This document shows, in pieces, positions 15,994 to 26,258 of a stretch of DNA of 64,000 nt. Made by a program: the position numbers and the translations under genes. Where the stretch lies: NCBI RefSeq assembly GCF_024662235.1, contig NZ_CP096276.1:4836001-4900000 (forward strand). The letters run 5' to 3'. Origin of the DNA: Pimelobacter simplex. Lineage in GTDB: Bacteria; Actinomycetota; Actinomycetes; Propionibacteriales; Nocardioidaceae. How positions within the stretch are numbered: the stretch's first letter is position 1; each line of letters opens with the position of its first letter. Under the pieces are notes generated by a model. That model ran no database searches. It worked only from the letters and a program-made list of their open reading frames with translations, and had not been told where the DNA came from.

Positions 15994-17519
15994 ACAAGCC
16001 GATCCGCACGGTCTCGATCTTCTGCATGTTCCTCTTCCTCGCGCTGATGGCGAACGTGACCTACGTGCAGTTCTGGAAGGCCGAGGACTACAACACCGAC
16101 CCGCGCAACGCCCGCGTCGCCGAGGCGTCGTTCAGCCGCGAGCGCGGCCAGATCCTGGTCGGCGACGAGCCGGTCGCGACCAGCCGGCCCTCCGACGACC
16201 GCTACAAGTACCTGCGCGTCTACCCGGCCTCGGGCGCCCGGATGTTCGCGCCGATCACCGGCTACCTCCAGCTCGGCAGCCAGACCGGCATCGAGCGCAG
16301 CCAGAACGCCGTGCTCACCGGCGAGGACCCCCAGCTGTTCGTGACCCGGCTCGTCGACCTGCTCAAGGGCGACCAGACCCAAGGCGGCAATGTCGTGCTG
16401 ACCCTCAACGCGGCGGCCCAGAAGGCCGCCTTCGAGGGACTGCGCGACACCCTCGGCCCGCGCGGCGAGGGCTCGGTCGTGGCGATCCAGCCCAAGACCG
16501 GGCGGGTGCTGGCGATGGCGTCCTACCCGTCGTACGACCCCAACGAGCTGGCCACCCACGACTTCAAGAGCGCGGCCTCGGCCTACGAGCGCCTCGACAA
16601 GGACCCGCGCGACCCGCTGGTCAACCGGGCCATCCAGACCCGGCTGTTCCCGGGCTCGACGTTCAAGCTCGTCACCGCCGCGGCGGCGATCGAGAGCGGC
16701 AAGTACCACGGCGACGACCAGGTCCCGGCCGGGGCGACGTACCAGGCGCCGGGGACCACGCGCACCATCGGCAACGACGGCCGCAGCCAGTGCAACCCGA
16801 GCAAGATCTCGTTCGCGACGGCGCTCGACTGGTCGTGCAACACGACCTTCGCGCACCTCGCCGTCGAGGTCGGGCCCGAGAAGATGCGCGAGCAGTCCGA
16901 GAAGTTCGGCTTCAACAGCAACTACCTGCTCGACCTCAAGGGTCAGGCCCAGTCGGTCTACCCGACCGGCGTCCCCCTCAGCGAGAAGGACGGCGGCGGC
17001 ACCCGCGAGCTCAGCGACGCCGAGACCGCGCAGACCGGCATCGGCCAGTTCGAGGTCCAGTCGACGCCGCTCCAGATGGCCATGGTCACCGCCGCGATCG
17101 CCAACCAGGGCACGCTCATGCGGCCCTACCTGGTCGAGCAGGTGCAGACCGCCGGCTTCGACGTGCTGCGCACCACCGAGCCCGACAAGCTCAACGACGC
17201 GGTCTCGCCCCAGACCGCCCGCGAGCTGACCGACCTGCTCGTCTCGGTGGTCGACAACGGCACCGCCTCGCCCGCGGCGATCCCCAACGTCAAGGTCGCC
17301 GGCAAGACCGGTACCGCGCAGCGCACCTCCACCCGGTGCTCGGCGGGCGGCAAGCCCCCCTACGCGTGGTTCGTCTCGTACGCCCCGGCGGACAACGCCG
17401 AGGTGGCCGTGGCCGTCATGATCGAGGAGGCGCCCGACCGGGCGTGCAACGAGATCGCCGGCGGCCAGCTCGGCGGCCCGATCGCCAAGGCAGTGATGGA
17501 AGCGGTGCTCAAGAAGTGA
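15990..17519 (+). CDS. pbpA: PbpA, class B penicillin-binding protein (transpeptidase)
   Basis: 509 residues. An N-terminal membrane anchor (about 5-27) is followed by a dimerisation domain and a transpeptidase domain. Catalytic motifs are Ser223 in STFK, Ser282-Cys-Asn284 (SxN) and Lys439-Thr-Gly (KTG). It crosslinks stem peptides in partnership with RodA. The start overlaps the rodA stop. About 160 bases with no gene separate it from pknA. Confidence 0.96.
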   Translation: MNKPIRTVSIFCMFLFLALMANVTYVQFWKAEDYNTDPRNARVAEASFSRERGQILVGDEPVATSRPSDDRYKYLRVYPASGARMFAPITGYLQLGSQTGIERSQNAVLTGEDPQLFVTRLVDLLKGDQTQGGNVVLTLNAAAQKAAFEGLRDTLGPRGEGSVVAIQPKTGRVLAMASYPSYDPNELATHDFKSAASAYERLDKDPRDPLVNRAIQTRLFPGSTFKLVTAAAAIESGKYHGDDQVPAGATYQAPGTTRTIGNDGRSQCNPSKISFATALDWSCNTTFAHLAVEVGPEKMREQSEKFGFNSNYLLDLKGQAQSVYPTGVPLSEKDGGGTRELSDAETAQTGIGQFEVQSTPLQMAMVTAAIANQGTLMRPYLVEQVQTAGFDVLRTTEPDKLNDAVSPQTARELTDLLVSVVDNGTASPAAIPNVKVAGKTGTAQRTSTRCSAGGKPPYAWFVSYAPADNAEVAVAVMIEEAPDRACNEIAGGQLGGPIAKAVMEAVLKK

Positions 17520-17679
17520 TCCCCTCCCTCGATCCGACGTGCGGCCCGCACCCCGGGCACGCACCTCGCCGCGTTGGCGACGCTCGACAGGCGATCCGGC
17601 CTGCCTTCGCGCCGCCGCCTTGCGATGCACGCACCCGGGGCACGGTCCGCAGCCGCCGGAACGAGCGAGGAGATCACTC

Positions 17680-19205
<1,526 letters not shown>

Positions 19206-19209
<4 letters not shown>

Positions 19210-21212
19210 GCACTCCCCCGACCGAACCCGGTTCGGGCCGGCCCGTCGTCGGCGGGCGGTACGAGCTCGGCGAGCTGCTGGGCCGCGGCGGCATGGCGGA
19301 GGTCCGCAAGGGCACCGACACCCGCCTCGGCCGCGTCGTGGCGGTCAAGCGACTGCGCTCGGACCTGGCCAGCGACCCCACCTTCCAAGCCCGGTTCCGC
19401 CGCGAGGCGCAGTCGTCGGCCTCGCTCAACCACCCCGCGATCGTCGCCGTCTACGACACCGGCGAGGAGCGCACGGCGCAGCCCGACGGCAGCACCGAGG
19501 TGGTCCCCTACATCGTGATGGAGCACGTCGCCGGCCGGACGCTGCGCGACATCCTGCGCGAGGGGCGCAAGATCCTGCCCGAGCGCGCCCTCGAGATCAC
19601 CAGTGGCGTGCTCTCGGCGCTCGACTACAGCCACCGCGCGGGGATCATCCACCGCGACATCAAGCCCGGCAACGTGATGCTGACGCCGTCCGGCGACATC
19701 AAGGTGATGGACTTCGGCATCGCGCGCGCGATGAGCGACGCCCAGTCCTCGATGACCCAGACCGCGGCCGTGGTCGGCACCGCGCAGTACCTTTCCCCCG
19801 AGCAGGCGCGCGGCGAGACCGTCGACTCCCGCTCGGACGTCTACTCCGCCGGTTGCCTGCTCTACGAGCTCCTCACCGGGCGGCCGCCGTTCGTCGGTGA
19901 CTCGCCGGTGGCCGTGGCCTACCAGCACGTCCGGGAGCCCGCCGTACCGCCGTCGCGGCACGAGGACGACCTCACGCCCGAGATCGACGCGATCGTGATG
20001 AAGTCCCTCGCCAAGCGCGTCGAGGACCGCTACCAGTCCGCCGCGCAGATGCGCGCCGACATCGAGCGCTACCTCGCGGGCCGTCCGGTCCAGGCCGTCG
20101 CGCCGGAGTCGACCGGCGTCACCGCCGCCGTCCCGCCGACCCCGCCGCCGCCCGCCGGCGGCGAGACCGCCATCCGGCCGCCGCTGCCGCCCGCGCGCGA
20201 CGACGAGCGGCGCAGCAAGGTCGGCCTGTGGGTGGTCCTCGGCCTGCTCATCGCCGCCATCATCGCCACCGCCTACATCGTGTGGCCCCGGCTCTTCGAC
20301 GACACCCCGACCGACAAGCGGGTGCCCAACGTCGTGCGGATGAGCGAGGAGGACGCGCGCAACGCCATCGGCGAGGCCGGCCTCCAGGTCGGCACGGTCA
20401 GCGTCCGCAATGACGACACCATCGAGGCCGGACAGGTCATCGAGCAGGACCCCGCGGGCGACGACTACGTCGCGCCCGACACCAAGATCAACCTCGTCGT
20501 CTCGATCGGCCCCGGCCAGTTCGCGCTGCAGTCGGTGGTCAAGATGCCCAAGAAGGAAGCGATCCAGACGCTCCTCGCCCAGGGCATCCTGCGTCGCAAC
20601 ATCACCGAGAAGGAGTGCGACACCGACGACGAGAAGGGCACCGTCGTCGAGCAGGTGCCGCCTGCCAACACGATGATCGAGAAGGACGCGACCGTCGAGC
20701 TGTGCATCTCCGACGGGCCTGAGGAGGTTCCCTCGCTGGTCGGTCTCAAGCAGGCCGACGCGGTCCAGAAGATCAAGGACGCCGGCTTCGAGCCGGTCGT
20801 GCGCGACGCCTCGGCCGACGACTCCAGCCAGAAGAAGGGCCGGGTCACCGAGCAGGACCCCGCGCCGGGCGAGCCGCTCGACCAGGGCAACCGGGTCTAC
20901 ATCTTCATCTCGACCTACACCGCGCCGCCGACCCCGGTCGACACCGACGGCGACGGGCTGCCCGACACCGACGAGGCCACCCGCGGCACCGACCCGAACA
21001 ACCCCGACACCGACGGCGACGGCATCTCCGACGGCGCCGAGGTCCAGGCCGGGACCGACCCGCTCAACCCGCTCGACCCGCCCCCCGTCCCGGGTGGCGG
21101 CGGACAGAGCAACGGCCGGGTGCCGGCGCTGCCGCCGACGCCTAGCGGAGCGGCTTCGCGTAGTGCAGGTCGACGACGCCGTCGTACGCCGGCGCCTCGA
21201 CCCGCTCCTTGA
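19206..21212 (+). CDS. pknB: PknB Ser/Thr kinase with three PASTA domains and a TSP3-type tail
   Basis: 668 residues. The kinase domain (about 15-280) has [24 protein letters not shown] and DFGIARA. A membrane segment at about 338-360 precedes three PASTA repeats at about 373-437, 440-507 and 508-575 (VPNVV, a variant lacking VP, and VPSLVG), which bind muropeptides or lipid II. After them comes an Asp-rich block, [12 protein letters not shown] then [12 protein letters not shown] (about 579-610), the calcium-binding thrombospondin type 3 pattern. This is not found in the mycobacterial protein. The last 20 or so residues are Arg/Pro-rich and antisense to the DUF881 gene: the 3' ends overlap by 71 bases. 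Confidence 0.93.
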
Positions 21213-21948
21213 AGTCCAGCGACCAGCCGATCCCGATCTCCGGGTTCTCGGAGTCGGTGCGGTAGCCGGCGACGATGTGGTCGGTGGCGACGCTCGAGTA
21301 GAGCTCGGACGGGTCGCCGACCGCCTCGATGACGTAGGGCTGCGGGTAGGGCACGCCCTGGAGCTGGACCGCATTGCCCTCGCACTTGATGCCGGTCGTG
21401 GAGATGACCCGCTGACCGGCGATGGTCACCGCGCTCGCGCCGCCGTTCCACAGCGCGTTGACCAGCGCCTGGATGTCCTGCTGGTGGACGACGAAGCGGT
21501 TGAGGTTGACCCGCTTGTCGGGCTCGGCCTGCTTGTTGCGCTCGACCGCGTCGTCGACGAGGTCCTCGGGCGCGTCGGACAGCGTGATCCGCAGGCCCGG
21601 GCCGGCGTGCGGGGTCATCCCCGCGGGATCGCGCAGCTGGGCGATCTCGCCGCGGGCCTCGTCGACGCTCTTGTCCTTGACGCCGGCGCTGAGCCGCTCG
21701 ACCTCGTCGGAGAGCTTGTTGAACCGGTCCTCGACCGTCCGGTAGTTCGCGGCCTCGCCCTCGACCAGTCCCGCGAGGTCGGTGTAGCGGCCCGGACGCA
21801 GGTCGGTTCCCTCGCTGTTGGTGGCCGAGACGGCCAGCAGGCTGCCGCTCAGCAGGGCCACGACAGGCGTGCCGATCCGCCACCCCAGGGACCGGCGCCC
21901 GGACCCGGTTCGGCGGCCCGTCGTACCTCCGGCGTGGCTACCCGTCAT
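21142..21948 (-). CDS. DUF881 family membrane-anchored protein
   Basis: 268 residues from ATG 21948 ([15 protein letters not shown]); an in-frame start 19 codons earlier is less likely. A basic N-terminus and one membrane segment (about 25-45) precede a coiled-coil region (about 70-105, [20 protein letters not shown]). The DUF881 domain then reads [33 protein letters not shown] and GAVAVTI-like [12 protein letters not shown]. Members sit beside crgA in many Actinobacteria and are thought to act in division or envelope assembly; biochemical function is unknown. It is divergent from crgA and convergent with pknB. Confidence 0.92.
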   Translation of the reverse strand: MTGSHAGGTTGRRTGSGRRSLGWRIGTPVVALLSGSLLAVSATNSEGTDLRPGRYTDLAGLVEGEAANYRTVEDRFNKLSDEVERLSAGVKDKSVDEARGEIAQLRDPAGMTPHAGPGLRITLSDAPEDLVDDAVERNKQAEPDKRVNLNRFVVHQQDIQALVNALWNGGASAVTIAGQRVISTTGIKCEGNAVQLQGVPYPQPYVIEAVGDPSELYSSVATDHIVAGYRTDSENPEIGIGWSLDFKERVEAPAYDGVVDLHYAKPLR

Positions 21949-22028
21949 ACTGACAGTGTCCACCACTGGTCGAGCGCGCGCCCGCAGGGGCGAGCGAGCG
22001 GCCACCGAGTCTCACCGAGGAGCCCCCT

Positions 22029-22535
22029 GTGGCCAAGCCGACCCGCCTGTCGAAGCGCAAGGAGCGCGAGGTCTTCGGCGACCCCGACCGCGGCCCGGTG
22101 ATGAGCCTGCGGTTCGCCATCGCCCTGCTGCTGATCCTCGGTGGTATCGCCTGGATCCTGTACTACTACTTCGGCATCCGGCCCACCGACGGCTTCGGCA
22201 GCATCAACGCCAAGGGCAAGCCCAACCCGGCCGGCGGCCCGTCGTTCCTCCAGGACCTCGAGGGCAAGAACTACCTGATCGGGTTCCTGCTGTTCTTCGC
22301 CGGCCTGATCTTCTCGGCGCACCCCAAGACCCCGCTGGGCCGCGGCCGCGGCGTCGTGGTCGGCATGCTCGGCTGCTTCCTCATCGGCCTGCTGTGGATC
22401 TGTGTCTTCTACATCTTCCTCACCGGCAACGACCCGGCCGACATCCCGATCATGACCGACCTCGGACAGAAGAACCTGTTCGTCGGCATCGGCTTCATGG
22501 CCGTGGGCTTCGCCTTCGCCACCCGCTGGGAGTAG
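22029..22535 (+). CDS. crgA: CrgA-like cell division protein, internally duplicated
   Basis: 168 residues from GTG 22029 with GAGGAG upstream. CrgA is a small two-helix septation protein, usually about 85-95 residues; this one is nearly twice that and has four hydrophobic segments (about 26-47, 82-100, 108-131, 150-166). The two halves share one plan: a first helix ending in WILYYY or WICVFYIF, a polar stretch, then KNYLIGFLLFFAGLIFS or KNLFVGIGFMAVGFAFA with a basic or acidic end. The C-terminus (ATRWE) matches the usual CrgA end. This looks like a tandem duplication within one polypeptide. Family identity rests on position and end motif. Confidence 0.85.
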   Translation: MAKPTRLSKRKEREVFGDPDRGPVMSLRFAIALLLILGGIAWILYYYFGIRPTDGFGSINAKGKPNPAGGPSFLQDLEGKNYLIGFLLFFAGLIFSAHPKTPLGRGRGVVVGMLGCFLIGLLWICVFYIFLTGNDPADIPIMTDLGQKNLFVGIGFMAVGFAFATRWE

Positions 22536-22614
22536 GCCCCGCGCCCACCCACCCACCCGCACGTCGTACGCCGCGCCGGTCGCCCGCCAGGGCACCGGCG
22601 CGGCGCTCGTTTTC

Positions 22615-22685
22615 CCCCAGGTTTCTCCACAGCTGGGGAGAACTACACCCCTGTCATTCATCCACATCGGTGGAGAAACCTGGGG
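22615..22685. terminator. Stem-loop with 16-bp perfect arms, likely bidirectional terminator
   Basis: CCCCAGGTTTCTCCAC at 22615-22630 is the exact reverse complement of 22670-22685, with a 39-base loop that can pair further (GGGG with CCCC). It lies between convergent genes, so a bidirectional terminator is the simplest reading. TTCTCCACA in the arm differs at one base from the actinobacterial DnaA box TTGTCCACA. Confidence 0.6.
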
Positions 22686-22800
22686 ATAGCCGCCGCCCAC
22701 CCGACGAAGTAGCAGGGTTCGACCGGCGAAGGAGCGAGGTTCGCCCCTCGAGGTGGCAGGTTCCGGCGGGCCGAGGGCGCACGAGACCCACACCTCGACC

Positions 22801-22842
22801 CAGCAACCACCTGACTTCGGCCCAGCAACCGCCCGACTTCGG
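22801..22842. repeat. Direct repeat, two 20-base units with 22-base period
   Basis: CAGCAACCACCTGACTTCGG at 22801 is repeated at 22823 as CAGCAACCGCCCGACTTCGG, with two differences. It lies just past the 3' end of the rhomboid gene. Function is unknown. Confidence 0.6.
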
Positions 22843-22855
22843 CGGCGGGGGTGGG

Positions 22856-23758
22856 TCAGACCCGGAGCGCGACCCCGGCCAGGACGACGGCCGCCAGCGC
22901 CGCGAGCCCCGCGGTCTGGATCAAGGTGCGGTGCTCACCGCGGGGCGCGAAGGCGAGGATCGCCGCGGCGAGGCCGCCGCCGATGAACCCGCCGAGGTGG
23001 CCCTGCCAGGAGATCCCGGGCAGGACGCTGATGATGACCGCCAAGATGATGGTGGTGCGGAAGATCGAGAGGTCCGCGCCCGACCTCCAACCGGCGACGA
23101 GGATCGCGGCCAGGAGGCCGAAGATCGCCCCGGAGGCTCCGACGGTGATGGTGAGCTCGTCGGCGAGCCAGTAGACGGCGAGGGCGCTCGACGCACTGGA
23201 CACCAGGTAGAGAACGACCAGGCGACCCCGGCCGACGAGCCGCTCCACGATGGGACCGAGCTGCCACAGCGCGATCATGTTCATCGCGATGTGCCACGGC
23301 TGGACGTGAACGAAGGAGCCGGTGACGAGCTGCCACCAGGCGCCGTCCTGGAGTCCGGGGATCCAGGTCGCCTGGATCCCCGCATCGCAGATCTGCTGGC
23401 TGGTGCGGAAGACCGACTCGCCGTCCTGGCACCGACCCACGAAATGAACCGACAGCCAGGTCATCAGGGGGCTGCGGCTGCCGCCGGTGGCCGTGATCGC
23501 CACCCAGACGGCGACGTTGATCGCGATGAGCACCGCGGAGGTGACGCCGGGGTTGTACGAGATCGCGCCGCCGTACGCCGTCTTGGCCTGGCGTACCGAG
23601 CGCTGGCCCTCAGCCACGCAGTCAGGGCACTGGAAGCCCACGGAGGCGTCGCGCATGCAGTCCGGACAGATCGGACGCTCGCAGCGCTGGCAGCGGATGT
23701 AGGTCTCGCGGTCGGAGTGCCGGTAGCAGGTCGGCACTCCGACCGGAGGGGTGCTCAT
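22856..23758 (-). CDS. Rhomboid-family intramembrane serine protease
   Basis: 300 residues from ATG 23758 (MSTPPVGVPTCYRHSD). The N-terminal 50 residues form a Cys-rich zinc-binding segment (CYRH, CQRCERPICPDCM, FQCPDC), followed by six membrane helices. The active site is visible as TVGASGAIFGL (nucleophile Ser) in helix 4 and WQGHLGGFIGGGL (His) in helix 6, and HIAMNMIALWQLG carries the conserved oxyanion His/Asn. It cleaves membrane-spanning substrates. The position beside ppiA and crgA is conserved in Actinobacteria. Confidence 0.94.
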   Translation of the reverse strand: MSTPPVGVPTCYRHSDRETYIRCQRCERPICPDCMRDASVGFQCPDCVAEGQRSVRQAKTAYGGAISYNPGVTSAVLIAINVAVWVAITATGGSRSPLMTWLSVHFVGRCQDGESVFRTSQQICDAGIQATWIPGLQDGAWWQLVTGSFVHVQPWHIAMNMIALWQLGPIVERLVGRGRLVVLYLVSSASSALAVYWLADELTITVGASGAIFGLLAAILVAGWRSGADLSIFRTTIILAVIISVLPGISWQGHLGGFIGGGLAAAILAFAPRGEHRTLIQTAGLAALAAVVLAGVALRV

Positions 23759-23777
23759 CGTGAGATCGCGGAGGGGT

Positions 23778-24287
23778 TCAGCCGACGAGCTCGACGGACT
23801 CGATGACGACCGGCTCGACGGGGCGGTCCATCGCGCCGGTCGGGACGGCGGCGATCGCGTCGACGACGTCGCGGCCGGCCTGGTCGGCGACCTCACCGAA
23901 GATGGTGTGCTTGAAGTTGAGCCAGGTGGTCGCGCCGACGGTGATGAAGAACTGCGAGCCGTTGGTGCCCGGGCCGGCGTTGGCCATGGCGAGCAGGTAG
24001 GGCTTGTCGAAGACGAGCTCGGGGTGCGGCTCGTCCTTGAACTGGTAGCCCGGGCCGCCGGTGCCGGTGCCGAGGGGGCAGCCGCCCTGGATCATGAAGC
24101 CCGGGATGACCCGGTGGAAGGTCAGGCCGTCGTAGAACGGACCGGTCGCGCCGTTGCCGGCGTCGTACGCCTTGTCGCCGCTGGCGAGGCCGGTGAAGTT
24201 CGCGACCGTCTCCGGTGCGTGGTTCGGGAACAGGTTGAGCGTGATGTCGCCCTTGTTGGTCTTGAGGACGGCCTGCTGCGCTGCCAT
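23778..24287 (-). CDS. ppiA: Cyclophilin-type peptidyl-prolyl cis-trans isomerase
   Basis: 169 residues from ATG 24287 with GAGG upstream; longer frames are spurious. The cyclophilin core is intact: FHRVIPGFMIQGG, GTGTGGPGYQFKDE, LAMANAGPGTNGSQFFIT and FKHTIFGEV, including the catalytic Arg of FHRVI. There is no signal peptide, so it is cytoplasmic. It catalyses proline isomerisation during folding. It is transcribed with the rhomboid gene, 19 bases apart. Confidence 0.96.
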   Translation of the reverse strand: MAAQQAVLKTNKGDITLNLFPNHAPETVANFTGLASGDKAYDAGNGATGPFYDGLTFHRVIPGFMIQGGCPLGTGTGGPGYQFKDEPHPELVFDKPYLLAMANAGPGTNGSQFFITVGATTWLNFKHTIFGEVADQAGRDVVDAIAAVPTGAMDRPVEPVVIESVELVG

Positions 24288-24444
24288 GGAAGTGCCTCGT
24301 CTCCGGCTGATCGGGGTGAGTGGTGCATCGGTGATGCGGACGCCCTCGATCCTACTGACCTCGTGTCCTGGCCCCGTCCCGTGCCATGGTGGGATGGACG
24401 AACGGCCCGACCGGGTCGCCCCACTGGTCGAAGGAGAGCTCGGG

Positions 24445-24765
24445 ATGAAGAAGCTGAAGAAGCTGGTGGTGCTCGGCGCGCTGGGTGCGCTCGTCGCCAC
24501 CATCGCCAAGAAGCTGCAGGCCGGCGGGGCCGACGACGCGTCGCTGTGGCAGTCCGCCCCCGAGCCCGCCGGTACGACGCCGCCGCCCCCGGCACCGTCC
24601 GTCCCGACCCCTCCGCCCGCGCCGACGCCGCCGCCGGTCCCCGAGCCGCCGGCGCCCCCGGCCCCTCCGGCCGTGGAGCCCCAGGCGGTCGACAACGCGC
24701 CGGAGCCGGCCGCGACGCCGGACCCGCTGACCGACCCGCTCCCGGAGGAGCCGCAGCAGGGCTGA
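24445..24765 (+). CDS. Small membrane-associated protein with Pro-rich tail (DLW-39-like N-terminus)
   Basis: 106 residues, with AAGGAG eight bases before ATG 24445. The first 40 residues are MKKLKKLVVLGALGALVATI then AKKLQ..DDASLWQSA: a lysine start, one hydrophobic helix, and an acidic-LW motif. The remainder is almost entirely Pro/Ala/Glu/Thr. The N-terminal layout matches the DLW-39 family protein encoded at 44747-44872, so this may be an extended paralogue. Function is unknown. Confidence 0.7.
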   Translation: MKKLKKLVVLGALGALVATIAKKLQAGGADDASLWQSAPEPAGTTPPPPAPSVPTPPPAPTPPPVPEPPAPPAPPAVEPQAVDNAPEPAATPDPLTDPLPEEPQQG

Positions 24766-24792
24766 GGCTGAGGCCCGCGCCCGGAGAGCTGA

Positions 24793-25128
24793 CTAGCTGC
24801 GGGCGAGCTCCGGGTGGTCCTCGCGCAGGCGGACGGCCACCCGGTGCTCGACCCAGAAGATGAGTCCCGGGATCAGCCCGGCGATGAGCATGAGCAGCAG
24901 CTGCGGGATGCTCCAGCGCGCCTTCTGGCTCAGCAGGAACGCCACGACGACGTAGACGATGTAGATCCAGCCGTGCACCAGCCAGATCGGCGTCAGGTCG
25001 TCGCCGAGCTGCTGCAGGGTGGAGCCGTCCTCGAGCAGGTACTTCAGCAGCGAGCCGAGGGTGCCGACGAGGAGCAGCACGCCGACCACGAGCGCCAGCG
25101 CGCGATAGGCGGTGAAGAGCTTGGTCAC
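24793..25128 (-). CDS. DUF3817 family integral membrane protein
   Basis: 111 residues from GTG 25128 (VTKLFTAYRALALVVGVLLL). Three membrane segments (about 8-28, 45-65, 75-95) and the family segment WLVHGWIYIVYVV are present, and the C-terminal tail is charged. The start overlaps the SURF1 stop, so the two are co-transcribed. Function is unknown; the family is common in Actinobacteria. Confidence 0.88.
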   Translation of the reverse strand: MTKLFTAYRALALVVGVLLLVGTLGSLLKYLLEDGSTLQQLGDDLTPIWLVHGWIYIVYVVVAFLLSQKARWSIPQLLLMLIAGLIPGLIFWVEHRVAVRLREDHPELARS

Positions 25129-25919
25129 GGCTTCGAGGGTACGGCGTCGTCCCCGGCGTCCTCGGCGTCGGCCTCCTCGAGGTCCGGCTCGGCCGTGGCG
25201 TCGCGCACATAGCGGAACCAGATGAAGGCCGCGAAGGCGGCGAAGACCCACCACTCGATCGCGTAGAGGATGTTGCGCAGCGCGGTGAACCGGCTCGCCT
25301 CGGGGAGCTGGTCGAGGGTGGCGTGGTCGACCCCGGCGGCGGCGTCGGCCGGCAGCGGGGCCTCGGCGACGACGTAGGCGCCGTAGAGGTCCTGGTCGAC
25401 GCGCTGGACCAGGTCGGCGATCCGCAGCTCGGGCAGGACGTCGTCGTTCGGGTCGTCGTCGACCTTGCCGGTGCCCTCGGGCGGCTGGAGCCAGCCGAGG
25501 ACGTCGACCTCACCGGTCGGCGGGGCCGGCAGGGAGGCCGGGTCGGTGCCGTCGGGGACCCACCCCCGCACCACCGGTACGGCGGGCGCGGTCGCGTCGC
25601 CGACGGTCAGCGGGGTGACCAGCCAGGAGCCGGAGCGCCCGTCGTCGCTGGGCCGGTCGGCGACGAGCACCGTGCCGGCGGGCAGGAAGGTCCCGCGGAC
25701 CTCGACCGGGCGGCCCAGGCCGGCGGTCGGGAACGGGTCGTCGGAGCCGATCACCTCGGCGATCGGGACGGGCTCGGACTTGGTCAGGTCGACCCGCTCG
25801 GCCGCGCGCCGGGTCTGCCAGGCGTCGTACTGCCACAGGCCCATGCCGACCGCGATGCTGACGCAGAGGAGTCCGAGCAGGTGGGCACCCCACAACCGCA
25901 CGCTCCACCACCGCACCAC
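25125..25919 (-). CDS. SURF1-family cytochrome oxidase biogenesis protein
   Basis: 264 residues with a membrane helix at each end (about 10-28 and 215-237), as in SURF1. Family features include GLWQYDAWQTRRAAERVDL after the first helix, GRPVEVRGTFLP, and, before the last helix, FTALRNILYAIEWWVFAAFA. It takes part in assembly of haem-copper oxidase in the membrane. The C-terminal tail is acidic. It shares a start/stop overlap with the DUF3817 gene. Confidence 0.92.
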   Translation of the reverse strand: MVRWWSVRLWGAHLLGLLCVSIAVGMGLWQYDAWQTRRAAERVDLTKSEPVPIAEVIGSDDPFPTAGLGRPVEVRGTFLPAGTVLVADRPSDDGRSGSWLVTPLTVGDATAPAVPVVRGWVPDGTDPASLPAPPTGEVDVLGWLQPPEGTGKVDDDPNDDVLPELRIADLVQRVDQDLYGAYVVAEAPLPADAAAGVDHATLDQLPEASRFTALRNILYAIEWWVFAAFAAFIWFRYVRDATAEPDLEEADAEDAGDDAVPSKP

Positions 25920-26258
25920 ACCAGCAGCCTACGAGGCGGCTCCTCGGCGTCGCGGCGCGGGGCGGAGGGTGTGGTTCAGCGCACGCGCGGGATCCGGAGC
26001 GGAAGATCTCGCGGCCCGACCGTCAGGTTCGCGGTCGCTGGTGCGTCTCCCCGGGTACCGGGCGAGGCCAGTCCCTCTGTATCTCTCGTCCGGGGCGGGC
26101 CGCCGGGGGGCGGTCCCCACCCTTCGTCGCCGGGCTGCTCGGTCCCCACGGCTCCAGCTCGGCGGCGGAGGTCACGCTCAGATCCCCGCGGTTTGGTCCC
26201 AAACCGCACGGAGGTAAGACCACTTGACCACCGGACCAGCCAGGTCTACGTTCCCTCC
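25920..26258. other. 339-base divergent gap between SURF1 and GntR genes
   Basis: No gene is supported; open frames here are high-GC shadows. A perfect palindrome lies at 26188-26207, close to the GntR gene. The rest holds the promoters of both flanking operons, not individually recognisable. Confidence 0.5.
26188..26207. promoter_or_regulatory. Perfect palindrome, candidate GntR/FadR operator
   Basis: GCGGTTTGG and CCAAACCGC form 9-base perfect arms around TC. It lies 52 bases upstream of the GntR gene start, with a GGAGG-like site between. Autoregulation is inferred from position and symmetry. Confidence 0.55.

Larger units (their letters stand above)
22536..22855. other. 320-base gap with repeats between crgA and the rhomboid gene
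   Basis: No gene. It holds a long stem-loop (22615-22685) and, to its right, short imperfect repeats (GGTTCG-type units near 22715-22770 and a clear 20-base direct repeat at 22801 and 22823). The two flanking genes converge here. Confidence 0.5.

Noticed and set aside
22700..22850. Possible CRISPR array from the short repeats between crgA and the rhomboid gene
   Set aside because: Only two good units with a 22-base period and no unique spacers; it is a short direct repeat.
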